Below are positions 1 through 10,339 of a stretch of 64,000 bases of DNA, piece after piece. The notes beneath the pieces were generated by a model that was given only the letters and a program-made list of their open reading frames with translations, did not search any database and was not told the origin of the DNA. The translations under genes and the position numbers were made by a program. Source of the DNA: Perilla frutescens (taxonomy: Eukaryota; Streptophyta; Magnoliopsida; Lamiales; Lamiaceae). The stretch lies in contig BRKX01000002.1 in assembly GCA_026008535.1 (NCBI GenBank), positions 59,021,170 to 59,085,169 of the forward strand, in the 5' to 3' direction. Numbering within the stretch: position 1 is the stretch's first letter; every line of letters starts with the position of its first letter.

Positions 1-648
1 ATGTCCAAGAGTTGGATGATCTCGCTGGGCATGCTCTCCTTTAGCCTGTGTGAGCAGTCATGATGGTGCACGTGAGGATGCTTCCAAATACCCCCACAGG
101 GTGTATTTGCTTGGCAGTTCCAGGTCCATGACTTCTGGGCCGTTGCCGGGGAGGTGAAGGGTAGACATCATCGTCTCTTTTGTCACCGTGATCACTTGAT
201 TCTGGATGGTGGAGATGATGTTGTTGCCGGAGATAGTTGCGTTGTAGTAGAACTCTACAACTTGAGTAGGTATGTGCATGACTGGCATGAGCGTCAAGAA
301 CGGAAGCAACCCGGTTGCCTCCAATGGCTAATAAATTCTTTGAAAGCTCTCTGCACCTAGACGTGTATTAAGAAGCTCTAGATTTAGGGTCTTATCCTTT
401 CTAATCTTGCGCTCTAGCGATTTGGCATCTACTATCTGAAATGGGAGCTTCATATCTGTAAAGTGATGCTTTTCTGGGTTAGATATGCAAGTGTGTTGAG
501 AGGAGAGAGAGAGAGCTTGCAGGTGATCAAAGCAAGAGTGAGAAAGAGTCTGCAGATGATCAGAGCCTTCATCTCCTTGCACATATTTATTCAGCTTTGC
601 ATGCAGGAATCGAGGACACTCGATTGCTTTTCTTAGCTGATCAGCCAT
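1..648 (-). pseudogene. Copy C of a tandem plant-transposon-associated protein family, truncated by the window edge
   Basis: The ATG at 648 (MADQLRKAIE...) opens a frame that runs leftward to position 1, interrupted by a TAG just after RIY (about 325-327) and a TGA after RAPS (about 55-57). The segment VVEFYYNATI..., followed about 25 residues later by LHLPGNG, aligns by eye with VVEFYLNSKG...FKLPTTG in copy B and EVFELPQEG in copy A. It is therefore a third, more diverged paralogue. The family resembles the poorly understood 'putative plant transposon protein' domain often found next to LTR retroelements in eudicots (from memory). No catalytic motif, membrane segment or signal peptide is visible. 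No function is assigned. The C-terminal part lies outside the window. Confidence 0.55.
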
Positions 649-1280
649 CCGATTTGATGGATGATTAGCTGAATTAATGATGCATGCACTCCAGTCGTTC
701 GATCGTGAGGTAACTTTATGATCGTGTGGCTTAGAAGAAGCAATTTTGAAAATGGGATAGTTGCCATAAATAGCAAAATATTTTCTGTAGATCTTGCTAT
801 TTATATCTCAGTAGAAAATTATATTTTCCTTTTCGACTTTGAAGAGTTGATTTAATATCAACGCAGAGATATTAATGGCAATTTGTGAGATAGAACCCTA
901 TTTTCAAATTGTAACCGTTGAATGTAATATAAGAAATTTCATAATCTCAACGGTAACAATGTAATTATGATAAGCTTTGAAAAAATAAAATAAAAAAAAA
1001 CTTATCATGATTCAGTTGGGATACAGTCCAACTGATTGACTGCTCAGCAATTGGATGATCAGTTGAGTCTTGATTCTCAGTTGTTGCTGATGAGCTGACC
1101 GAGGCTGAAGCTGCAACTGAACTGAATGGATCAGTTGGCTTGATCAGTTGCTTGGCTTTCAGTAGACAGTTTCCACTTCTTGAAGGGCCTAGCTGGACCG
1201 GCTGCACTGCTTCCTTGGGAGGTAGTTTTGTTCTTTGGCAGTTCAGGCCTTTCTGTTCTCCTAGCTTGGCGAAGGTGAAG
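649..1280. other. Spacer between copies C and A, with an ambiguous 3' end of copy A
   Basis: The spacer holds the copy C promoter (798-805) and paired CGGTT/AACGG words near 910-955. A minus-strand open frame at 965-1291 (about 108 residues, Ser/Lys/Gln-rich) lies one frame away from the copy A reading and overlaps its end by about 10 bases. It may be the frameshifted C-terminus of copy A. Nothing else is supported. Confidence 0.4.
798..805 (-). promoter_or_regulatory. TATA box of copy C
   Basis: Read on the minus strand this is TATAAATA, about 150 bp upstream of the ATG at 648. Copy B has a TATA box at a similar distance, so I read it as the core promoter of copy C. Confidence 0.45.
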
Positions 1281-3008
1281 CTAGATGGCACCTGATGAGT
1301 TTTTCATCCTTTGACTAAGGGATTGTGAAGTTCCCTTTGGCGATGATCGAAATTGATCATTTTTCATAGGCAGTTGCACGCCTTTTGAGCTAGATGTGAG
1401 CAGTGGAGTGACATAGCTTTTGGAGAGGAGGCTTGGTGATGTGGCAGTATCTTCATCATCACTATCACTCTCATCAGCATGCCTTGGATCCTTCTGAGAA
1501 GCCACGGCTTTAGTATGCAAAAGATGAGGTTCTCTCCTTTTGGTGACAGATGGAGTTTGTCGTTATGGCTCAGCTGACTGACTTGATAGATTATCAAAGT
1601 TCAGCCTTCGACAAAGTGAGCCAGTTAGGCAGTTGACTGGTTGATCTGCAGTCCCAACTGCTTGAGGCATGATACTGGTCTTGAATTCTGCTAATAAGGC
1701 AGTTGCTGGAATCTTGTTGACAAGCCGGTGATTCATGATGTGCTGGACTTGCACAATAGCTGGAGAAAATGGATTTAACGATCCTATCCATTTAATGCTC
1801 CAAGTTTCTTCACATTGCCAGTAGCTCATGCCATGAAAAACAGTTAGCAGAAAGTGTGACTGAATGGACATAGAATGTCTCCAGTTATACCAGTAGAAAT
1901 ACCGGTGGAGTTGTTTGAACAACTCTTGGTCACATTGTGCAACAAAAACAAAGTGAGTGAGAAGGATATTGGTCACTTCCTTTTGTGCACCTTTGACTGC
2001 ATATTCACCACTATAGAAAGTGCAAATATCCTCGTCAGTCAGCTAGAGAGGATGGCATGTGCTTCTGAAGTAGTCCGCTCCATAGTTTGGATGAGGGATT
2101 CCAATGAATGGAATAAGCTCATCTGGATCAGAGCAAACCTGAAAATCAACTGGTGATCCGTTCTTTGATTTTGGAGACTGAACGGCGTTGGCAGTTGAGT
2201 TGCTCGATGAGTGGTTGCTTGTCTTGGCCTTGGCTTTTCTCTTTTTCCTTAGTGACTGAAGATGGGCAGTTCCTTTCTTGGGAATCCAGTCAGAGATGAG
2301 AACTGGTAATGCTTCATCACTTGGAAGTTTCATCAGGTCTTCAAGCATTTTGCTCATTCTTAGAGCAAGTCCTACATTGGACTCAAATTTGCCAGATTTC
2401 TTTGAGTCAGCGGCTTTGATGACTTGATGCTTGAATTGTTGAAAGACGAATTCTGCCCAGTTTGTTGGTCTCCCTTCAGCAAGGTGAATCATAACCTTGC
2501 ATCTCTCTTGGGTGAGTTGACTCAGGCTTCCAATGGCCTCGAACATCATCTTGTTCGTTATGTCAAGTAAAAGACCATACTCGGGCTTCAGATCAGTTTT
2601 AGCTGTCGTAAAACTGAATTGCTTGTCACAGGTTGAAGCTTTCCATTCTCTCCAGTATGACTCTGCAGATTCCTTTAGCTCTTGAACGGATGAGCCTTCT
2701 TGTGGAAGCTCGAATACTTCTGCAACTATTCTCTCAGTGATTTGTAGCAGCCTTCCTTGAATCACTGATGATATCATCTTTCCATCTGCAGATAATTTTT
2801 CTTGAAGCAAAAATTCACTTGCCAAATTTTGTCTAAAGAATTTTGGTAGTGTTTCCAGGTAGTGAAGAACTCATATTTTGTAAATATTGGATAGAAGGGT
2901 TGGATTGTTTGATTCATCTAGAATCAATTGAAATTTCTTCCTATCAAGGAATTTATCTCTCATAAGTTGCTCTTTGAAGGAATTTGAAGATCTGGATAAT
3001 TCGGCCAT
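1281..3008 (-). pseudogene. Copy A of the tandem plant-transposon-associated protein family
   Basis: The ATG at 3008 (MAELSRSSNS...) opens a single frame down to 1281. It contains three in-frame stops: TGA at 2871-2873, TAG near 2040 and TAA near 1560. There is no frameshift until the last few residues. Landmarks shared with copy B, in order, are MRDKFLD/YRDKFLD, EVFELPQEG/RLFKLPTTG, NWAEFVFQQFK/NWAQYFFEQIK, YGADYFRSTC/TGADFFRTTC, and a Tyr/Trp-rich block YFYWYNWRHS/YVYWYLWRHC followed by HFLLT.F.GMS.W. The start was chosen because the ATG-to-landmark distance (183 nt) equals that in copy B. The C-terminus is acidic and Ser-rich. No enzyme motif is visible. The function is unknown; it is either an accessory protein of a retroelement or a captured host gene. 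Confidence 0.6.
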
Positions 3009-3109
3009 CTTTGGGGTTGGCTGAGATTTTGGGAACTTCAAGATCTTTGAGAGAGAGAGTTTCTGATATTGAAGGAGGAGGGGGCTTTTTGAGAGGCTTG
3101 AAGGAGGAG

Positions 3110-3210
3110 GCTTTTTATGAGTGTTTGGACAGGCTCATAGATCTGATGGTTGGAATGGTACTAGCCTCTGGCCTCTTTTGGTCGTTGGCATTTAATGACT
3201 TTGACACGTG
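3110..3210 (-). promoter_or_regulatory. Upstream region of copy A with a TATA-like box and a G-box
   Basis: On the minus strand CATAAAAAG lies about 110 bp upstream of the ATG at 3008. A G-box (CACGTG, 3205-3210, in the context TTGACACGTG) lies about 200 bp upstream. Copy B has the matching TGACACGTG at 6331-6339, so the two promoters look homologous as well as the coding parts. Confidence 0.4.
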
Positions 3211-3374
3211 CCATTGTTTTGCAACGGTCAAAATTTCAAAAATAAATATGAAGCTTGACATTTATTTGAAATAAAAAAGATAATCTTTTATAAATATATC
3301 AATAGATAATTACAAACTGATTAACAAGAAGTAAACTTAGGGCTTTTCTAATCAGGGTTAACTTGATCAGCCAC

Positions 3375-5993
3375 TTAGTCCTTCTTGTGATCAGTTTTCC
3401 TCCTTTTGGCGAGCGGTTCTGAGATGTCATCTTCTTCATCTTCATCGCTGCTAGCTAACTCAGTTTCAGCTAACTGGAGCCTTGGATGAGCTTGCAGCTG
3501 CTTGATCTGCTCAGTGTGCAGTTTAATCTGTTGCTGCAGGGAGTGAATCAGTTCCGCATAATAGGGAGGGAGCTGAACTGTGGAACTGCTTGGCTGAGCA
3601 TCGAACTGAACTGCTCTTGAGTCAGCTTCCTCTCCTTCTTCAGTTCTAATTAGTTCTTCACAAGGAACTATGTGGAATATCTCATCCGCTTCCATGATGA
3701 TGGTCTCATCATAACTTGATTCTGATGAGATCTCTGGTGCAGCAGTTTGAGCGGCAGCTTGAAGAGCTCTTTGAATGGGATCAATGTACACAGTTATTGC
3801 CAGTGTACCTTGATAGACAGGTTGTCCATCGACTTGAACCATCTGTCCAGCTGGCTGGTTAGACTCAGCTGGCTTTGGAGTTGACTCTTGGGGAGGAGCA
3901 GTTTGAGTCTCAGTTGGCTCCTCGGGCAGTCGAGTCTCTTCAGTTGACTTCTGTGGCTCTTCATCACTTGACGGATCTGGTAGAATAGGAGATTTGAGCA
4001 TTTCTTCAAACTCCAGATCGCTGGCTATTCGCTCGTCAACTGGTTACACCTCAGGGGAATCATCAAGGAAATCGATGATAATGTCATCTGGTTGAGGGGA
4101 TTCTTCGAATGTTAACTGCCTAGCCACAGATGCTATGACAATTTGTCTTGGACTGTAAGCTGCAGCAGTTCCAGCCCCTTGTTGACTGCTTTGAGCTTCT
4201 TTGTTGAACTGGTTCTGCACCTGTAGAAGTTGTTGCTGCCTGATTTTTAGCAGTTCATTGAGCAACCAATGCTGTTGAACTTGAGGATTTTTCCATTGTT
4301 GTTGCTCAACTTGAGTTTACAGAGGTGGCAGTCTAATGTTGGCCCAGTTGAGTAGATCATTCATCATATCCAACAGGGTTTGCTGATCAGGGTGTGGGTG
4401 GTTCCTACGAATGGCAAGCATTCTCTTCAAGATGATGACTGGATTTTGCTCAGGAGTCTCCTGTCCAGCCCATTGCATGCTCCACCTTTCTTCCCTTCTC
4501 CAGAAGCTCATCCCATAGAAGGCGGTTAGGAGGAAATGGGCTTCGGAGTTGAAGCAGTGTCTCCAAAGGTACCAGTAAACATACCTTGATAAAGCTGCAT
4601 ACAGAGCAGCAGTGCCAATCACATCTTCGATAAAATTTTCAGCGATGAACTTCTGCACTTGTTCATCAGCCCAGCTTTTGACGATTTCAGCTCTTGATAG
4701 AGCTCTTATGTTCTCTTTAGTCTCTCCCATCGGGGGGCACGTAGTTCTGAAGAAATCGGCTCCTGTGTCCTTTGGTGGTATTTTCCTGTCATGCACAATG
4801 TCATCTCCTGCGACTGGTGCTACATCAAACACCTTGATATTGTGAGGAGGCAGTTTTAGAGGGGGTGGAGGCCCTGATTTCTTCTTCTTCTTCCCTTTTG
4901 GTTGAACTGCTGCGGGCTTCTTCTTCGACTTGCCAGTTCTTTCCTTGAACTGAACTGGCCTGGTAGAAATCTCTTCTTCAGGTGAATCAATAGTTGATCC
5001 ACATCGAACCTGTCGCAGAGGCTTAGCTTTGATTGTGGTTCCAATCATTTGACTTATTGGAACATTGTCGTCCGAGTCAGAGTCCTCTTGAGGTATTTCA
5101 GTTGCAATCTCCTTGCCTTTTCTTTTTGCAGACTCATCTACTTTCTTTGAGATGGCAACAGTTGGCTGACTATCTTTGATGTTTATTGACTTTACAACTG
5201 GCTGCCTTCTGCTGGTTGTTGGTATAAAATTCGTCTTATCAATCACCAATGTGTCAGTTTCTTCTGACATGGAGTTTAGAGAGTTCTCCAATATGCTACT
5301 TATCCTGCAGGGATAGCACATCTTCTGATGGAACTCAGTTACAATTCAGTGCTTTTCAACAATATCAACATACTTCTTTATTTGCTCAAAGAAGTACTGA
5401 GCCCAGTTTACGCTGATGCCTCTTATGATTGCTGCATAGACTTTGTACTTGTGCTCCGACATCTCTGCATGGCTCCCAGTTGTCCCAGTAATCATTCTAG
5501 CCGCAACTGATGCTAGAACTCTGTATTCTTCTTGAAAGCTAGACATAAGTGTGCTACTTTTATAAGGATCTACACATTCCACTCGTTTCCATTGACGATA
5601 GGCTTCCTCTTAATCGACTTCGACATCTTGTAATCGTGTTCCAGTAGTGGGAAGTTTGAACAATCTTCCGAGCAGTTCTGGAGTTATTACCAGTTCTACT
5701 CCATGAACTTCAGTTAATATTCTATCGTCGTAACCTTTTGAGTTCAAGTAGAACTCAACCACGGCTTCTGGGTAGATCTTTGATAGATAATCTTCCGTGA
5801 AGCTCTTCAATCCATTTTTTTCTATCTTCTTGATCAGTGAGTTGCAGAGAGAAGAATCTGAGCATCTTTCTCTGTAAGCGCCTATATCCAGAAACTTGTC
5901 TCTGTAGAGAATCGTCTGGAATCTTTGTGAAGATTCACCAGTTCTCTTAAAGTCAAACTTTCATCGAACAGTTGGTGTACGTCTATTAGCCAT
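3375..5993 (-). pseudogene. Copy B of the tandem plant-transposon-associated protein family, near full length
   Basis: The ATG at 5993 opens one continuous frame of about 872 codons ending at 3375. I find five internal stops (TGA at codon 11, then TAA after VEVD, TGA after VEKH, TAA after LPPL, TAA after SPEV) and no frameshift. The N-terminal third carries VVEFYLN...FKLPTTG, and NWAQYFFEQIK follows. A basic linker, KPKGKKKKKSG-like (around 4890), precedes TGADFFRTTC and the aromatic YVYWYLWRHC block. The C-terminal third is Gln-rich (IRQQQLLQVQ), then Pro/Glu/Thr-rich, and ends with an acidic run and a basic tail, AKRRKTDHKKD, resembling a nuclear localisation signal. This is the best template for the family. 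It lies just downstream of the copia pol gene on the same strand, where Sireviruses may carry an extra reading frame, but it has its own TATA box. Confidence 0.65.
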
Positions 5994-6170
5994 TGAGTTT
6001 TTGAGATGAATGGTTCAGAAGGAACAGTTTGGTTTTGACTGAATTTTAGAACTGAGTTTTTACTTTCGTAAATTTTGCAGATCAGTTTCAAGAGTTGAAG
6101 AGAGAGAAAGGCTTTAATTCTTTACTGAACTTTGGATCGGTAAAAGTAAAAAAGAGAATTCAGCCATCCC

Positions 6171-6339
6171 TTTTATAGGAGATGATGGGGTTCATCCAAC
6201 GGTTGTGTCGCTTCGTATGCCCAAGTTCAACGGTCGGATGCATTCAATCGACCCATCGATTGGCCTTTCATTTCTATCTGTTGGGGATAAATTGAAGGAG
6301 GAGAGAGAAGGCTCAATGGTAATATTTGAGTGACACGTG
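6171..6339 (-). promoter_or_regulatory. Promoter of copy B: TATA box and G-box
   Basis: The minus strand reads TATAAAA at 6171-6177, about 180 bp upstream of the ATG at 5993, followed by a purine/pyrimidine-rich leader. A G-box CACGTG lies at 6334-6339. A classical core promoter here argues that the gene was transcribed by itself and not only from the retroelement LTR. Confidence 0.5.
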
Positions 6340-6877
6340 TTTTTACCGTTTCCACTATTGAAATTTTTGAACTTATCTTTTCTCTCTTAGCAGTTTCTCC
6401 TTGGCTTGAAACTGATTACGTCATTAGTTGGCTTCGACTGTAACTGATGATCTTTCTGTTGATCAGTTCCAACTGAGATGTCTTCTCATCAGTTCTTGAC
6501 TTGTCTTGACTGCTTAGACCTTCATTCAGCTGTTTCTCAGTTCAGCTGTTATCCTTCAGCTGGTTCTTGAACTGATATCTCCTTTTGAGTTAATTCCAGC
6601 TCATATGATTTCTTCATCCGTTTGGTCAATTTGCAGCTGATATGTTCTGCATAACTGACTGGGTCATCAGTTTGAGCAACTGAACTGATGACTTAGTTGA
6701 GCTGATGAGGTAGACTGATCAGCTCCAGTTTACTATCTCTCCACAGCTTCTTGCTTCAATTCAAACTGATGGCTTTTGTGTTCAACTGATCAATTCAATG
6801 ACTTTTTCAGTTATGATTTGCTTATGGGGAGTTTGAAGCTTCTTGGTTTAGTTCCTTTCTTCAGCTGGAATGGATTC
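6340..6877. other. Non-coding post-pol region of the copia element, rich in CAGTT/AACTG words
   Basis: No gene is visible. The stretch is saturated with CAGTT, GATCAGTT and CAGCTG words, like the LTR of the same element at 12.6-14.4 kb. I could not align it to that LTR, and no polypurine tract or 3' LTR start is recognisable. The 3' LTR may therefore lie left of the window or be lost. Confidence 0.4.
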
Positions 6878-7387
6878 TTAGTCTTTTTCTTCCAGTTGAT
6901 CATCTTCATCCTGTGATGCTAGCTCAAGTTGTCCCAACTGTAAGCATAGCTCCATAAACCTTACTTTAGGTAGTGGTTTGGTGAAGATGTCAGTTATTTA
7001 CTTCTCAGTGTTGACATATTTGATGTATATGTCTTTCTTGTCGATATGATCTTTGATGAAGTGATGTCTTATATCAATGTGCTTGGTTCTTGAATGTAGA
7101 ACTGGATTTTGAGATATTGCAATTGCGCTGTTGTTGTCACAATAGATAGGGACTTCTTCAGTTTCAACTTTGTAGTCCTTCAACTGTTGCTTCATCCAGA
7201 GTATCTGAGCACAGCAGCTTCCAGCAGCTACATATTCTGCTTCAGTTGTTGACGTGGCAACTGAGTGTTGCTTCTTGCTAAACCAGGATATCAGTTTGTT
7301 TTCCAGAAATTGACATGTCCTACTGGTGCTTTTTCTGTCGATCTTGCATCCACCAAAGTCTGAATCTGAATAACCAATCAAACTCAA
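6878..7387 (-). pseudogene. RNase H domain and 3' end of copia element 1 pol
   Basis: This RNase H removes the RNA strand during reverse transcription. The catalytic acidic residues are all present: YSDSDFGG, the Glu in TTEAEYVAA, and CDNNSAIAIS, followed by the conserved HIDIRHHFIKD. A TAA stop interrupts the frame just after VNTEK at about 6995. Past it the conserved DIFTKPLP motif is readable, and a short acidic tail ends at the TAA at 6878-6880. The upstream part, a linker containing LTASQPDISYSVG at about 7520, is in the same frame but holds two further stops. Confidence 0.8.
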
Positions 7388-7579
7388 ACTGTCATCTCTG
7401 GGATACCATAGTCCAAGATTTATGGTTCCTTTGAGATATTTAATAATCCTCTTAGCTGCTTCAAGATGAGTTTTCTTTGGATTAGCTTGAAACCGTGCGC
7501 ATAGACCGACTGAATAAGAGATGTCTGGCTGGCTAGCTGTTAAGTAAAGTAGCGACCCAATGATTCATCTATAATATGT

Positions 7580-8705
7580 TTAGCTAACTGATTCTCCTTC
7601 TTCGTCAAGAGTTAGTTGAACTGATGTATTCATAGGAATCTTGAGAGTTTTTCCTTTACTAACTCCAATCTTCTTGACTAGCTCTTTAATGTACTTGGCC
7701 TGGCTGATGAAGATTCCATCTTTCAGCTGCTTCACTTGGAGTCCTAGGAAGAATGTCATTTCTCCCATCATGTTCATCTCAAATTCGCTTTGCATCAGTT
7801 GAGCGAATCGTGTGCATAGATCTTTGCTTTTTGATCCAAAAATTAAGTCATCCACATAAATTTGAACCATTAAGATCTCAGTTGATCGTTCTATTCGGAA
7901 TAGAGTTCGATCAATGACTCCCTTTTGAAACCCATTTTTCAGTAAAAATGTTGTGAGGGTTTCATACCATGCTTTGTTTCAGTCCGTAGAGGGCCTTCTT
8001 CAGTTTGAAGACTTGATCACCAATTTCAAACCCTGGCGGTTGCTCGACATACATGTCCTCCTTGAGCATTCCTTGAAGAAAAGGACTCTTGACATCCATT
8101 TGGTAGACTATGAAATTGAAGTGAGCTGCATAGGCTAGGAACAGTCTGATGGCTTCCAATCTTGCAACTGGCGCAAATGTCTCATCAAAGTCGATCCCTT
8201 CACTTTGTGAGTATCCTTTGGCTACCAGTCTAGCTTTGTTCCTTGTGATCACTCCTTGTTCATCCAGTTTGTTGCGAAAAACCCATTTTGTACCAATGAC
8301 CTTCTGGGTTTTTGGTCTATCAACAAGAAACCATACGCCATTCCTTGTGAACTGATTCAGTTCTTCTTGTATGGCCATGATCCAGTCTGAATCTTCTAAG
8401 GCTTCTTTGACGTTTGCTGGTTCAGTTTGAGATATGAAGCATGTGAATAATGCATGCTCAGTTGAACTTCTGATTTGGACTCGACTTCTTGGGTCTCCAA
8501 CTATCTTGTCAGTTAGATGGCTTCGGAGCCATTTGGGCAAGATAGCTTCAGCTGGTTCTTCTATGGTGACGTCATCAGTCGCCCTTTCATCAGTTGGTTC
8601 GGCATTTTCATCAATTCTTCCCCCTGTTTCAGTTGTGGGGTTTATGGTCTCAGCACGATTTGTGTTTTCATTGACCAAGTTGTTCTCAACTGGTTTAGTA
8701 CCAGT
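7580..8705 (-). pseudogene. Reverse transcriptase domain of copia element 1
   Basis: The copia-type reverse transcriptase shows, in order, VIGTKWVFRNK, ARLVAKGYSQ, DFDETFAPVARL, YQMDVKSPFLQG, YVEQPPGFE, KALYGLKQ, and the catalytic YVDDLIFGS at about 7,850. The canonical Asn/Ala after MDVK is replaced by Ser. The frame breaks right after YGLKQ (near 7,975). By comparison with the second copia element about 8 bases are missing there, which removes the PRAWY-type residues. The catalytic aspartates are otherwise intact. An acidic, Thr/Glu-rich linker lies between integrase and RT. Confidence 0.8.
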
Positions 8706-8859
8706 TTCATTGCCTTCTTCTAGTGAAACTTCAAGCCGCTCTGGAACAATGTGATCCACATAGTCCTGCGAGTTCTCAGTTCCACTAGGTAGTACTTGAA
8801 CTGATGTGTCCATTCTTTCTTTGTTCCTGTTCGCATTAGCAAATTCATCAAATACCACA

Positions 8860-10117
8860 TGACATATTATTTCCACAACAAGAGTTCGCTTATTGAATAC
8901 TCTGTAAGCTTGTGCATGAGGAGAGTTATACCCAAGAAATATTCCCTCATCAGCTTTAGCACTAAAAGCTTTCAATTGAGTCTTGCCATTGTTGTGAATA
9001 TAACATTTACAGCCAAATATTTTAAAATACGAGATAAAAGGCTTATGGCCCTTATACAGCTCATAGGGTGTTTTGCCATGGGCTGTTACAATGGCACTTC
9101 AATTTTGAGTATGGCAAGATGTGTTGACTACTTCAGTCCAGTACCTTTCAGCTATGTTGGCATCAGCTATCATTGCTCGAGCAGCTTCTTTGAGTGTCTG
9201 GTTACGCTGTTCAGCTACACCATTTTGTTATGGAGTTCTTGCAGCTGAGTGTTCATGAGTGATTCCAAGCTGGTTGAGGAAGCTTATCATTTGCTGATTT
9301 ACAAATTCAGTTCCATTGTCGGAGCGAATCGTTTGAACTGATCTTTCCTTTTCAGTTTGTAGCCTTCTGATCAGCGTCGTTATCTTGTCATAAGTTTCAT
9401 CTTTGCTCCTCAAGAATTCCACCCATGTATATCTTGAGAAATCATCAACTACTACAAGAGTGAATCTTTTGCCTTTTGGAGTTTGTGGTCTAACTGGACC
9501 AAACAAATCCATATGTAGCAGTTGGAGGCAATCAGTTGTTCCTGGTGGATGACTCTTATTCTTGAATGATGATTTCACTTGCTTCCCTTTTTAGCATGGC
9601 CCACATATGTCTGTTTTCTTGTATATTTCCTTGGGAAGCCCCTCAACTAGCTCTTTCTTGACTAGGTAGTTGATTGTTTTGAAGTTGAGGTAGTTCAGTC
9701 GTCGATGCCATAGCAAGCTTCTGAGTAGCCGGTTGACCAGTCAGCAATGTACATGTTGCCTCTTCTTATGCCAGTGAAAAGAATTACTCCAGTTAACTTG
9801 TCTCTTATGCTGCATGAATTTTTGATGAAGTCAACTGAGTAGCCATTGTCGCACAGCTGACTGATGCTGAGTAGTTTGTGTTTTAGTCCATCCACGTGGG
9901 AGACTCCATTTACTACTACTTTTCCCTTGACTACGAACCCTTCTCCAATGGTTCGGCTTTTGGAGTTGTCTCCAAATGTGACAAATGGACCTTTGACTTC
10001 TTTATAACCGTCGAGATCTTCTCTGTCTCCGGTCATGTGCTTAGAGCACCCGCTATCTAGATAACAAATGTCTTTGGCTTTCTTCATAGATAGGATGCTC
10101 TTATCCTGCAAAAACAA
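8860..10117 (-). pseudogene. Protease, GAG-pre-integrase and integrase region of copia element 1
   Basis: The aspartic protease motif is intact (CYLDSGCSKHMTGD, about 10,055). SISQLCDNGYSVDF and the zinc-binding LLWHRRL region (about 9,715) follow; a one-base frame change occurs at this point. The integrase core shows the first Asp in LLHMDLFGPV, the second in TIRSDNGTEF, and the Glu in the GVAERRNQT segment. The FGCKCY and EGIFLGYN motifs of the integrase C-terminus follow. Stops fall in PC*KGK, ARTP*QNG and TQN*S, each where a Gln or Arg codon is expected. Confidence 0.8.
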
Positions 10118-10339
10118 GGATTAGCATTTAGGGACCCGTTTCATATCAGGTCCTTGCTAATACATCAAGCTTTTTGGGATCTACACTTGCCAAACTTTTG
10201 ACTTTTTATCACTCAGAGAATCAACTGATTTGGATCGTTTGATCAGTTTTGACTTTCTTTCAACTATTCTAGAATCAGTTGAATGATATTTGCGTTGAAA
10301 GTTAGTAGGATAAAATAATTCAACTAACACACAGTTATC

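Noticed and set aside
6400..6877. Candidate 3' LTR of copia element 1
   Set aside because: Shared words with the 5' LTR are short composition motifs only; no colinear alignment or TG...CA terminus was found.
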